Below are positions 8,870 through 17,643 of a stretch of DNA of 64,000 bases, piece by piece. The notes below the pieces were generated by a model, which was not told the DNA's origin, searched no databases, and worked only from the letters and a program-made list of their open reading frames with translations. Each line of letters opens with the position of its first letter. Position 1 is the first letter of the stretch. The stretch covers positions 62,001 through 126,000 of the forward strand of contig JAQTTG010000002.1 of the NCBI GenBank assembly GCA_028710885.1, read 5' to 3'. A program made the position numbers and the translations under genes. This DNA comes from Sulfuricurvum sp. GTDB taxonomy: Bacteria > Campylobacterota > Campylobacteria > Campylobacterales > Sulfurimonadaceae.

Positions 8870-10843
8870 CTATACCCCATGTAAAGTGTGGAAATAGGTA
8901 ATACGATTACGTCCATCCTCTTTTGAGCGATACATTGCAGCATCAGCATAACGGATAAGAATATCAATATCCGTACTGTCATCAGGATAGACAGTCGCAC
9001 CAATACTCGCACCGATTGAAATACTCAAACCTTCTACCGAAAATGATTCTGTTAACGATGCGAGTATTCGCTCTAACAACAGTGTTGCATCATCAATCGT
9101 GTTAACATCGGTCAATAATAAAACAAATTCATCACCACCAAGACGAGCAATAATATCACTTTGACGCATTTGACGTTCTAGTAAAGATGCCACTTTTTTC
9201 AAAACATAATCACCAATCGAATGTCCATAGTGATCATTAACCCCTTTAAATCCATCCAAATCTAAAAATCCAATAATCGCTTTAGACCCTTTACGTTTTG
9301 AAAGAGCAAGTATCTGTTCTGAGAGTGTCATATAAAGATGTCGATTAGGAAGATTTGTCAGTGGATCATAATTAGCCATATGATGCAGCTGTTCTTCTTG
9401 TTTTTTATGCTCGGTTATATCACTGAAAATGCCAATAAAATTTTCAATTTTACCTGATCCGTCACGGACAGAATCGATCCGTAAATATTCGGCAAACTCC
9501 TCTCCGTTTTTTTTACGATTCCAAATCTCCCCGCGCCACGATCCATGTCCTGCCAATGCCTGATTCATTTGGTCATAAAATTCCATTTCATGACGGTTTG
9601 AGCGCAATAATATCGGTGTACGTCCAATCACCTCTTCTTTTGTAAAACCAGATAATTCACAAAATGCTTCATTCACATCAATAATATTTTTTTTAGCATC
9701 TGTTATCACAATCCCTTCATGTGAATTATGAAATACGTTTGCCGCCCGTTTCAAATAGATTTCCGCCTCTTTGCGAACTGCTATCTGCTCTTCGAGTGCC
9801 GTTGAATTACATTTGAGTATCTTGGCCGTTTTACGCAAATACCACATCAATATAGAGAGAGTAACGATTACAAATCCTAAAAATCCTATCATCAGCATCG
9901 CGTATTTTTGAATAACATCTTTAACTGTAAATGAAGGAGTATTTTCAAAAGGTGGCGCGCGCAACTCTTCCATCAATATACGAATTCCCTCGTACGCCAA
10001 AGGGATACTCCAGCCGTAGTATCCGGCATTTTTAGCTATTTCAGAACCGTATGGAAGGTTTAACAATGCGACCGCAACATCATTGGCGAGGACTGGGTCA
10101 GTCTCCTTGAAAGCTGCAAAAGGCCACTCCGGATAAAGCAGTGTGGAGAGCGCCTGTGGAAAATTATCGATATGCATCGGATGAAGAATCTTAAAATCAC
10201 TCAGAGAAATTTTCCCCTCTTTTGCCATCTTTTCCAATACGCCGGTACGGATAAACCCTACATCCGCGAAACGATGTAAAACGGCATATACAACTTTATC
10301 ATGCGGCATATCTGTAAAAAAGAGCTTTGCATCATCTTTGACATTAAAATTACGGCTCAAGAGCATACTGCTTTGTGCCAAATACCCACCTAAAGAGAGT
10401 TTATCTACTGCAGCAATTTTTTTATTTTTTAAATCTCGTATTTGAGTGATATCATGTCGATCTGAACGGGCGATTACCACCCCTCCAAACTCTTTTAACG
10501 GTACACCTCCAACATTAGCACGAATCAATGTCGCAATGCGTGTAGCATGATACTTTACAGTAAAATAAACATAATGCTCAGGATTGGTAAATGCAAAATC
10601 AAGTTCATGGTGCTCGACTGCTTTGTTAAACTCTTTGTAGCTTAACGGTCGAATCGTAAAATCATGATCGGGGATTTGTTGATGAAGATATTGGGCAAGA
10701 GGTTCCCATTCACGGGCGGTATCGGCTTTGGAACGAAATGCTAAAACACCAATGACAACCGAATCATTATTAGCAAAAAGTACCTCAGCAAATCCAAAAA
10801 ATAGAATTACCATTAATATAAGATTACGCATAAGTTTATTCAT
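8870..10843 (-). CDS. Diguanylate cyclase with PhnD-like periplasmic binding domain, PAS and GGDEF
   Basis: Predicted membrane c-di-GMP synthase of about 657 residues. In order: a signal peptide or first membrane helix (about 1-25), a PhnD/SsuA-like type-2 periplasmic binding domain (about 30-290; begins VVIGVLAFRSKADTAREWEPLA), a membrane helix near residue 310, a PAS domain with HNSHEGIVITDA, and a C-terminal GGDEF domain with ARLGGDEF. An RQSD inhibitory site lies five residues before GGDEF, so product feedback is likely. The first ATG (10855) overlaps the GAGGT site, so I chose 10843. PhnD-type domains bind phosphonates or oxyanions in transporters; here the ligand is unknown. The PAS-GGDEF part closely resembles the upstream gene, suggesting duplication. 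Confidence 0.88.
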   Translation of the reverse strand: MNKLMRNLILMVILFFGFAEVLFANNDSVVIGVLAFRSKADTAREWEPLAQYLHQQIPDHDFTIRPLSYKEFNKAVEHHELDFAFTNPEHYVYFTVKYHATRIATLIRANVGGVPLKEFGGVVIARSDRHDITQIRDLKNKKIAAVDKLSLGGYLAQSSMLLSRNFNVKDDAKLFFTDMPHDKVVYAVLHRFADVGFIRTGVLEKMAKEGKISLSDFKILHPMHIDNFPQALSTLLYPEWPFAAFKETDPVLANDVAVALLNLPYGSEIAKNAGYYGWSIPLAYEGIRILMEELRAPPFENTPSFTVKDVIQKYAMLMIGFLGFVIVTLSILMWYLRKTAKILKCNSTALEEQIAVRKEAEIYLKRAANVFHNSHEGIVITDAKKNIIDVNEAFCELSGFTKEEVIGRTPILLRSNRHEMEFYDQMNQALAGHGSWRGEIWNRKKNGEEFAEYLRIDSVRDGSGKIENFIGIFSDITEHKKQEEQLHHMANYDPLTNLPNRHLYMTLSEQILALSKRKGSKAIIGFLDLDGFKGVNDHYGHSIGDYVLKKVASLLERQMRQSDIIARLGGDEFVLLLTDVNTIDDATLLLERILASLTESFSVEGLSISIGASIGATVYPDDSTDIDILIRYADAAMYRSKEDGRNRITYFHTLHGV

Positions 10844-10876
10844 AGAATACCTCATTGATCTTCAAGTATAACGTAA

Positions 10877-12007
10877 TTATGTTTTTATCCCGTCTTCTTT
10901 CATCTCCATCCACTGAAAATAGGTAATGCGGTTACGTCCTCTCTCTTTTGAGCGATACATTGCGATACCTGCTCGACGAATTAGGATATCGATATCATCT
11001 CCATCTTCAGGGAAAAAAGTAACCCCCATGCTCACACTCACGTTAAGTTCATGAGTTTTGTAAACAAAAGGTTCTCGCATCACACTCATAATACGATCCA
11101 ATGATGTATAAACACTGTGTGAACTTTGAATATCCGGCATCAAAATAAGAAATTCATCTCCTCCAATTCGTGCAATAACATCGCTCTCACGTAACTGTTT
11201 TTCCAATCTCTGTGCAATTTGTTTGAGGATATTATCTCCAGCACCCTGCCCATACATATCATTGATTTGTTTAAAATGGTCCACATCTAAAAAAGCTACT
11301 ACTGAACGACTCTCATTTCGCTTGGAAAGTGCTAATGTATGTTCTGCAATGATTCGAAATTGGTTACGGTTAGGGATATTAGTCAAAACATCGAAATTTG
11401 CCTGATGTTCAAGTCTCTCTTGCTCTTTTTTAATTTCCGTTACATCGCTGACAATGATAATATAACTTTCTACGCTTTTATCGCTATTTAAAATAGAGTC
11501 TATCCGTAAATATTTAATATATTCTTCGCCATTCTTTTTCTTGTCCCAAACTTCACCGCGCCATGTCCCTTTAGCTTCCAATGCGTGATTCATTTCAGCA
11601 TAAAAAACAAGATCATGGCGATTGGAGTACAAGACAACCGGCTTTTTGGACAACAACTCTGCATAAGAGTAGCCACTCATGGCTTGGTATGCTTCATTCG
11701 TATCCAAGATTTCCATTTGAGGGTTAGTAATAATCACCCCCTCTTGTGATGCGTGAAAGATACTGCCAACTCTTTGCAACTCTTTTTTCAAGCGATCATT
11801 TGCTTTAACTTGATCACGGACAATCTGAGATTCATCACTCAGTTTTTGTTCCAAATTTTTGATTTGAATTCGCATTCGGATCACTATAAAACCGATCAAT
11901 AAAAAAATACCAAGGAATCCAACAGAGACGTAAGAGAGAGAAGAAGCGTACGCATTAGAGGCAAAGATGAAAAAAACGTAAATCATGATGATAGAGATAT
12001 TTTTCAT
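10877..12007 (-). CDS. Membrane PAS-GGDEF diguanylate cyclase
   Basis: 376 residues: a signal-like helix at the N-terminus (about 1-21), a membrane helix (about 24-45), a coiled linker, a PAS domain (about 80-195, containing HASQEGVIITNP) and a GGDEF domain with ARIGGDEF. An RESD inhibitory site precedes the active site. It has almost no periplasmic part. PAS and GGDEF track the downstream PhnD-GGDEF protein nearly motif for motif (for example SNRHDLVFYAEMNHAL against SNRHEMEFYDQMNQAL), so the two are probably tandem duplicates. The gap to the downstream gene is about 33 bases, consistent with one transcript. Confidence 0.88.
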   Translation of the reverse strand: MKNISIIMIYVFFIFASNAYASSLSYVSVGFLGIFLLIGFIVIRMRIQIKNLEQKLSDESQIVRDQVKANDRLKKELQRVGSIFHASQEGVIITNPQMEILDTNEAYQAMSGYSYAELLSKKPVVLYSNRHDLVFYAEMNHALEAKGTWRGEVWDKKKNGEEYIKYLRIDSILNSDKSVESYIIIVSDVTEIKKEQERLEHQANFDVLTNIPNRNQFRIIAEHTLALSKRNESRSVVAFLDVDHFKQINDMYGQGAGDNILKQIAQRLEKQLRESDVIARIGGDEFLILMPDIQSSHSVYTSLDRIMSVMREPFVYKTHELNVSVSMGVTFFPEDGDDIDILIRRAGIAMYRSKERGRNRITYFQWMEMKEDGIKT

Positions 12008-12028
12008 CTTATACCTTTTTTTAGGGTG

Positions 12029-12034
12029 AGTATA
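12029..12034 (-). promoter_or_regulatory. Candidate -10 box for the two GGDEF genes
   Basis: TATACT on the minus strand, about 22 bases before the ATG at 12007, within a T-rich stretch. It is the only promoter-like sequence in the 75-base gap that separates the GGDEF pair from the sulfur-oxidation genes. Confidence 0.35.
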
Positions 12035-12082
12035 AGAAAAATAACATTAAGAGTCTCTTTTAACTCCTATATTTATGCTAAT

Positions 12083-12991
12083 TTATTCTATTGTACTTTG
12101 AAGTACTGCTTCAAAATCTTTTTGTGCCTGCAAAAGTACCTCTTTTGCTTCAGCATTGTCAACGCGAGCACTGCTCATCCAATTATAAACTCCCGGAAAA
12201 CCCATAACAATTTCTGCAGCATCTTTTTTCTTATATACCATCAAGGTACACGGTGCAAATGCGGCTGCTTCAGGATGTGTTTGAGCTACCGTATAGATCA
12301 CTTTTAGTTTACAGATGGAGTAAGTATCATAAAAGCTAAAAGGGCTCTCTTCACCGCTTTCAGTTAACATAAACTGATAATCGGTAAAGTTTGAGAGGAC
12401 AAATCCAGCGGGTTTAAGCCCCTCTTCGATCATCATTTCTGTATCATCTTTGTCGCTTTGCCAATTTTTAACATCAGTAGGTTTCACGAATCGACTGAGT
12501 AATTTTCCCTCTGAGGGTAAAGATTTTTCACTCAAGGTATGTTTTGCTTTAGGAATAACAGTTTTTAAAGTAGCAAATACCTCTTTTTCAATCAAAGCAA
12601 ATTCTGAAGCTTTGAACCCTGCAATTTTTTGCATCGCATCCGCAGTCAATACGGATACATGTAAATTACTATCCCCTTTACGCTGATAAATACCTACTCC
12701 CATAGGGACAAAGATACCGCCATCCGGATGGCTTTTAACAAGCATAGCCGCCTCTTTTTTAGGGATAACAGTCATGAGGTTGAACACCGAAAAATCACTT
12801 TTTCCAAATTGTTTGTTAAACGGACCCGTCATCTCTGAATCGGCTGCGATTGTAAAACCGTTTGCTTCAAATGCTTTTTCAATCATATTAGGCGTGATTT
12901 TGCCATCACTATTAGGGGTACTAAAAAGGTGTAAATCACCACCAAACAGGGAGACTAATCCCGCTAAAATAACCAACACTATTGCTTTCAT
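12083..12991 (-). CDS. Exported tandem DUF302-domain protein
   Basis: 302 residues with an N-terminal signal peptide (about 1-18). I see two DUF302-like halves. The first runs about residues 30-150 with SHPDGGIFVPMGVGIYQR; the second runs about 185-295 with THPEAAAFAPCTLMVYKK. Only the second keeps the PC pair. DUF302 has no firmly known reaction; members recur near sulfur and redox genes. This is the last gene of the sox-porin-metallohydrolase-DsrE series, ten bases after the DsrE-like gene, so it is probably made with the thiosulfate-oxidising proteins in the periplasm. No function is assigned. Confidence 0.78.
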   Translation of the reverse strand: MKAIVLVILAGLVSLFGGDLHLFSTPNSDGKITPNMIEKAFEANGFTIAADSEMTGPFNKQFGKSDFSVFNLMTVIPKKEAAMLVKSHPDGGIFVPMGVGIYQRKGDSNLHVSVLTADAMQKIAGFKASEFALIEKEVFATLKTVIPKAKHTLSEKSLPSEGKLLSRFVKPTDVKNWQSDKDDTEMMIEEGLKPAGFVLSNFTDYQFMLTESGEESPFSFYDTYSICKLKVIYTVAQTHPEAAAFAPCTLMVYKKKDAAEIVMGFPGVYNWMSSARVDNAEAKEVLLQAQKDFEAVLQSTIE

Positions 12992-13001
12992 GTAATACTC
13001 C

Positions 13002-13436
13002 TTATGGATGAATGTAAACAGCGCCCTCTGCAGAGCGCTCTATAATTTCTGCGATACCCGCACTCACTATTTCAACACCGTCAATCAGTTCTGAGGGTTG
13101 AATATTTTTAGTTCGCATGGTGTTTCCGCATGCAACGAATTCGACTCCGTACTGCTGCAATGCATCGACACGCGGAGCAAACTCTTTTTCACGTTTTAAG
13201 ACGGTACGGATACCATGATAGTATGCAACAATGCGCATATGAACCTTTTCAGGACCGTAAAATTTTAAAACGTTATTCGCCGTACTGAGGACATGCTGGA
13301 TGGTTTCATCATCACCCGAGCTCACCCCTAAAACCACTTCACGCGGTTTGTCTATCGACGGTAACGGTTCTGCCATTCGTACATCGGCAAATACTATAGC
13401 GTTCAAGAATAAAAATAGTATAAAGATTCGATTCAT
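13002..13436 (-). CDS. Exported DsrE/DsrF-like protein
   Basis: About 144 residues: a short signal peptide (about 1-17, ending FA-D) and a DsrE/F-like domain with VVLGVSSGDDETIQHVLSTA, then RIVAYYHGI and YGVEFVACGNTM. The Cys in ACGNTM is where DsrE-family proteins often carry the sulfur-relay cysteine. The ATG at 13436 follows GGGAG by five bases and overlaps the stop of the metallo-hydrolase gene (ATGA). The frame reaches 13448, but that lies inside the neighbour. Periplasmic DsrE-like proteins are common beside sox genes; sulfur binding here is an inference. Confidence 0.85.
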   Translation of the reverse strand: MNRIFILFLFLNAIVFADVRMAEPLPSIDKPREVVLGVSSGDDETIQHVLSTANNVLKFYGPEKVHMRIVAYYHGIRTVLKREKEFAPRVDALQQYGVEFVACGNTMRTKNIQPSELIDGVEIVSAGIAEIIERSAEGAVYIHP

Positions 13437-14341
13437 TTTTGCTCCCATTCCAAAGTTCGATACGCCGCTTCGACGTTACTTCTATGCATCGTATCATACA
13501 TCCGAAGCGATTTAAACTCACTCATTGTCACTTTGTTGATCGTCTCATCTATGCTGAGCCCCTCATCCAAAGCCTTGCGAATTTCACTGCGCATTTGTGT
13601 CAAATAAGCATAAAGCATGACCATCGCTTTTTTATCGGTTCGGTATCCGTGACCTCCGACAATCGTAGTTGCACCATAACTTTTTAGCTCATCCAACGCC
13701 CTGATCCATCCGTTTATATCGCCGGTAGCTAACGAAGGAACACGATCGTTAAAGACCAAATCACCAGCAAAAAGGGTTTTGGCTTTGGGAACGAAAACAA
13801 CCATATCTTTGGCACTGTGCGCTTTTTGCTTCATCATATGCAACTCGATCAATTGACTACCGACACTCAAATTTTCATCTGATGATATCATCTCACTCGG
13901 CAACGTGGGAACCGTCCCGGCATATGCCTCAGGGGAAATATGGGTTTGCATTCGTGTCGGAACATGCATATCTGCGTTATGTTCAAAATCATCTGAACCC
14001 AAAACCTTAACTCCCATTTGAGCAAAAAAACCATTTCCAAGCCAATGATCGTCATGCACATGCGTATTAATAACAAGAGTGACAGGGAGTGGTTTTATAG
14101 TCTGCATCGCTTTATAAGCGGACGCAGCATACGCATACGAAGAGCCGCTGTCAATGACAACATAGCTCTTCGCGGTATCAAGATAACAGGTATTAAGCAT
14201 ATTGCCATTATTAGTCGTATTCATTGCATTAGGTTCACCAAAAAAACAAACCACATTTGGGTTTAGACGTTTCGGTTTCAAATCAAACTCATACGCGCTC
14301 AAAGTTAAACTCAAAGCGAATAACGGCAATAGGTATCGCAT
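13433..14341 (-). CDS. Periplasmic metallo-beta-lactamase-fold hydrolase, SoxH-like
   Basis: 302 residues with a signal peptide (about 1-16) and an MBL-fold domain. The zinc motif HVHDDHWLG fits the family HxHxDH, and later metal-binding positions show as a KAHSAKDM segment, a FAGDLVFND Asp and a GGHGYRT His. SoxH and the related quinoprotein-relay hydrolases have this layout. It lies in the sox transcription unit between a porin and a DsrE-like protein. SoxH is not essential for thiosulfate oxidation in Paracoccus as I recall; thiol or persulfide hydrolysis is a reasonable guess and no more. Confidence 0.82.
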   Translation of the reverse strand: MRYLLPLFALSLTLSAYEFDLKPKRLNPNVVCFFGEPNAMNTTNNGNMLNTCYLDTAKSYVVIDSGSSYAYAASAYKAMQTIKPLPVTLVINTHVHDDHWLGNGFFAQMGVKVLGSDDFEHNADMHVPTRMQTHISPEAYAGTVPTLPSEMISSDENLSVGSQLIELHMMKQKAHSAKDMVVFVPKAKTLFAGDLVFNDRVPSLATGDINGWIRALDELKSYGATTIVGGHGYRTDKKAMVMLYAYLTQMRSEIRKALDEGLSIDETINKVTMSEFKSLRMYDTMHRSNVEAAYRTLEWEQK

Positions 14342-14351
14342 TGTTTAGCCT

Positions 14352-15836
14352 TTAGAAAAGGTAATTCATCTCAAAACGATATTCGTCATAAGAAGCATAA
14401 TCGGTTGTTACTGGAGCAGCAGTCGTAGTAACCGGATCAGCTTTTACTGTCGCAAAACGGAGTTTAAACTCAGCATTTGGAATTGCATTAAATGTTTGTA
14501 TAGCATCTACGTGAAAAATAGAACGATCTGAAAAAGCGCTGCTGCCAGCTAACATTTTTACTTCATCAAAATTCATTTTTGCATAATCAGCTGACACGAT
14601 TAATCCTGGAACAATGCCCGCTTTATTAAAATCATAATCTGCTTTAAGCATCCATGTATTTGTATTAGCAATCCAATCGACTTGTGCCATTGAACGGGTA
14701 TATCCACCCGTCGGGAATCCACGCCATGGAGCGATAATATCGGCGTTATCCGAAATTTTCGAGTATCCTGCCATCAACGATAATGGTCCATTTGCAAATA
14801 CCAAACGTGCAGCGATCAAACTACCATCAACACTCGTAGGATTGGAATAACCCTTTGCAGATGCAGCTGTTACATTTCCTTTTAACGCCGCACCGCCGAC
14901 AGCACCCGCACCATCATCCATTTGTTTTAGATAACGGATACCCGGTGTTATGGTCCAATCTTTGCCCACTTTGATTTGATAGTTTGCTTCTGCAATGACA
15001 GTTGAAAAATACCCATTGATTCCATAGTAATCACCTGTTAATTTCAATCCTGGAATTGATTTATTCTCAGCAGTGATCAAAATCATTTCTGGATTAACAT
15101 CTTTGCCTGCAGCATTTAATTTTGCTGTAGTCAGACCTTGGTGTGCACCTGAATCATCATTTTCATTAATTTTTTCATACGCAATGATACTGTGAAAATT
15201 TTGGTGATCACGAAGTTTTTGACTCATGATATAACCCAAACGAACTTTAGTATCCGGGATATCTTTATTTTCTACAACAGCGGCGGTAAAAGTGTTTGGA
15301 ATCATTTTAGTATCATTAGATGCCAAAAGAGTACTTTCGATTTTTTGACGACCGACGGTTATATCTGTTTTGCCATTTTTATACTCTCCATACGCTTCAG
15401 CTACGACACCCATATCGCCTTCTGAACCATCTGCACGTTGGTGATAGGTATCTTTACCCGATTTTCCAACATTTGTAGTCCCCAATGTACTAGCAGAAAC
15501 AGCCGGCATACTTCCATAGAATCCTGCAGTAGCACCAAATCCATGGAAAAAACCTGTTTTGTAAACCAAACTTCCGCCTAGACCCCATTGATTATTATCA
15601 GCAGTTTTAGTTGGCTGTTCATTATCCCAATCGTACCAAAAAGCATTTGAGCGCAAACGTCCATATACATCGCCTTTGGTGATCATTTCACCAATAGAAT
15701 TAACTTCACCCGGGACTTTCGTATATTCAACTACACCATTGGATTGTAATACACGATCTTCTGTTTTAAGTGCATGTGCTGACGTAGCCAACAAACAAGC
15801 AGCCGCAGCCGCAATACTAATTTTTACCATTTTCAT
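14352..15836 (-). CDS. Outer-membrane porin (OprD-like, Campylobacterota type)
   Basis: 494 residues: a clear signal peptide (MKMVKISIAAAAACLLATSAHA), then amphipathic beta-strands with alternating aromatic residues throughout, a Gly/Asn-rich loop composition and a C-terminal NYLF that ends in phenylalanine as outer-membrane barrels do. AAGGAG stands six bases before the ATG. It lies 30 bases after soxB and ten bases before the metallo-hydrolase, in the same direction, so it is probably the entry path for thiosulfate or another anion used by the Sox system. Substrate is not shown by sequence. Confidence 0.85.
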   Translation of the reverse strand: MKMVKISIAAAAACLLATSAHALKTEDRVLQSNGVVEYTKVPGEVNSIGEMITKGDVYGRLRSNAFWYDWDNEQPTKTADNNQWGLGGSLVYKTGFFHGFGATAGFYGSMPAVSASTLGTTNVGKSGKDTYHQRADGSEGDMGVVAEAYGEYKNGKTDITVGRQKIESTLLASNDTKMIPNTFTAAVVENKDIPDTKVRLGYIMSQKLRDHQNFHSIIAYEKINENDDSGAHQGLTTAKLNAAGKDVNPEMILITAENKSIPGLKLTGDYYGINGYFSTVIAEANYQIKVGKDWTITPGIRYLKQMDDGAGAVGGAALKGNVTAASAKGYSNPTSVDGSLIAARLVFANGPLSLMAGYSKISDNADIIAPWRGFPTGGYTRSMAQVDWIANTNTWMLKADYDFNKAGIVPGLIVSADYAKMNFDEVKMLAGSSAFSDRSIFHVDAIQTFNAIPNAEFKLRFATVKADPVTTTAAPVTTDYASYDEYRFEMNYLF

Positions 15837-15866
15837 TCTTCACTCCTTAATTGTAATGCATTGGAA

Positions 15867-17633
15867 TTAGAAACCCCGAGCACCCTTACGTGGACACCCG
15901 CAGTCATAATCCATAATACGGACATTGCTGTTACCGCTGATATTTACATTTTTTTGACGACGAATATAGGCCGATGTAACATCGTACACAGGGCGAGTCA
16001 ATGAATCTTTGAGATTCATACCAGCATTTTGCAAATTGCCGCCCCACGAAGATACTTTATACACTTTAGAATCACTGAGAGGTTTCCCCCCTACCATGAT
16101 ATTTGTAATCCGTTTACCAGAAGTTGCACCAACACGAATCTCATAGGTCACACCACCTAAACGACTCATATCTCCCCCTTGCTGATAGAGTGGATTTGCA
16201 TTAAATACATTATCCGCGATATCTTCGAGTAAACTGCGGATATGACTTCCCAACAATTCAAACGTATAGACGTTTGGATAAGTGATCGCGGTCATGTCAT
16301 ACACATGATCCATCGTGATTGCATCACCTTCTAGCACGGTGGTTCCCCAACGGTACCCCGGTGTGAAAGAGATATCCGAGTCCATCGCATCGATAATCGA
16401 ATCGTTGATCAACTGGTCGAACGTTGAATGGAACGTATCACGTTTGAACAACGTATTTTTCGTAATTCCCAACACTTCAGAAAGTTCTGAATCGTATGGA
16501 GAATAAAGCTCTTTCACCAATTTTTCACCCTCTGGATCAGCAGGAATTAAATTAGACGCCACTGGAATCAATTTATACTCATACCCTTTAACCTTATGGT
16601 TTTGGATATCGATATCCAAACGCCCAACATATTTACCATGACTACCGGCAATCACAATCACAGTATTGTTGATAACTGTCGGTTGCGGCGATGGATCATG
16701 CGTATGACCGCTGAGGATAAAGTCAATCCCTTTTACCTGACGAGCGACCTCTTGGTCAACGCTGAAACCGTCATGCGAGAGGACAACGACACAGTCCACT
16801 TTTTCTTCTTTACGAAGTTTATCTACATACGTTTGAAGCGTATCAAGACGCAATCCGAAGCTCCACCCTTGGGTAAACTCTTTCGGATTAGCTGTAGAAG
16901 TAAACGGAAAAGATTGACCGATGATTCCGATCTTAGCACCGCCACGCTCCATAATAGTATATGGTTCAAAAATCAGCTCTTCAAAATCATCGGCAAATGA
17001 ATCATCTCCGATAATATTTTGAGAGATAAATTTTGCATTGAGCATACTTATCAACTCTTTTACCCGTGTTTTACCATAAGTAAATTCCCAGTGTCCAACC
17101 ATCACATCTACACCAAGATAGTTTTGAGCTTTTACGATCGCTTCACCGGTTGTTTTAAGAGCAACACCCGTCCCTTGCCATGTATCACCTGAATCGAGAA
17201 GGAGAACATTATCTGCTCCACGCTCTTTTTTAATATGATTGATGAGGGTTTTCATGTGAGAAATCCCACCCATTTTTCCAAATTTATGCGCTAAAGCATC
17301 AAAGTTCATAAATGTATCAAAATAGGCATCCAACGTTTTACCGTGTAGCCCATAATGTTTCATAAATGACTCACCACATAAAAATCCCGGAGTACCGGTA
17401 AGATTCGGCGCTGAAATCAACGTCGAAGGCTCACGCCAATAAAGCGGTTTGATATGAGCGTGCATGTCACAAATGTGCAATAATGTCACGTTTCCGCGTG
17501 CATTAAAAGAGTAAATCTCTTTTAATCCCACTTCATCTACTCTCTTAGGCGTTGAAGCAGCTGAAGAGAGACTCGGTAAGCCGATCCCTAACGCAGCCGC
17601 AATGTGAAAAAAATCTCTTCGTGATAAATCCAT
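15867..17633 (-). CDS. soxB: Thiosulfohydrolase SoxB
   Basis: Dimanganese hydrolase that releases sulfate from the SoxY-bound sulfonate; 588 residues. A Tat signal is present (LSRRDFFHIAAALGIG). Metal-site motifs are visible in order: HICDMHAH, LLDSGDTWQGTG, the SoxB-specific GHWEFTYG, SHDG and SGHTHD with a following GSHGKYVGRLD; a 5'-nucleotidase-type C-terminal domain follows. GGGGGAGA precedes the ATG. It follows soxA by about ten bases and ends the core soxXYZAB order typical of Campylobacterota, where soxCD usually sit elsewhere. No soxCD is in this window. Confidence 0.97.
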   Translation of the reverse strand: MDLSRRDFFHIAAALGIGLPSLSSAASTPKRVDEVGLKEIYSFNARGNVTLLHICDMHAHIKPLYWREPSTLISAPNLTGTPGFLCGESFMKHYGLHGKTLDAYFDTFMNFDALAHKFGKMGGISHMKTLINHIKKERGADNVLLLDSGDTWQGTGVALKTTGEAIVKAQNYLGVDVMVGHWEFTYGKTRVKELISMLNAKFISQNIIGDDSFADDFEELIFEPYTIMERGGAKIGIIGQSFPFTSTANPKEFTQGWSFGLRLDTLQTYVDKLRKEEKVDCVVVLSHDGFSVDQEVARQVKGIDFILSGHTHDPSPQPTVINNTVIVIAGSHGKYVGRLDIDIQNHKVKGYEYKLIPVASNLIPADPEGEKLVKELYSPYDSELSEVLGITKNTLFKRDTFHSTFDQLINDSIIDAMDSDISFTPGYRWGTTVLEGDAITMDHVYDMTAITYPNVYTFELLGSHIRSLLEDIADNVFNANPLYQQGGDMSRLGGVTYEIRVGATSGKRITNIMVGGKPLSDSKVYKVSSWGGNLQNAGMNLKDSLTRPVYDVTSAYIRRQKNVNISGNSNVRIMDYDCGCPRKGARGF

Positions 17634-17643
17634 ACTCTCCCCC

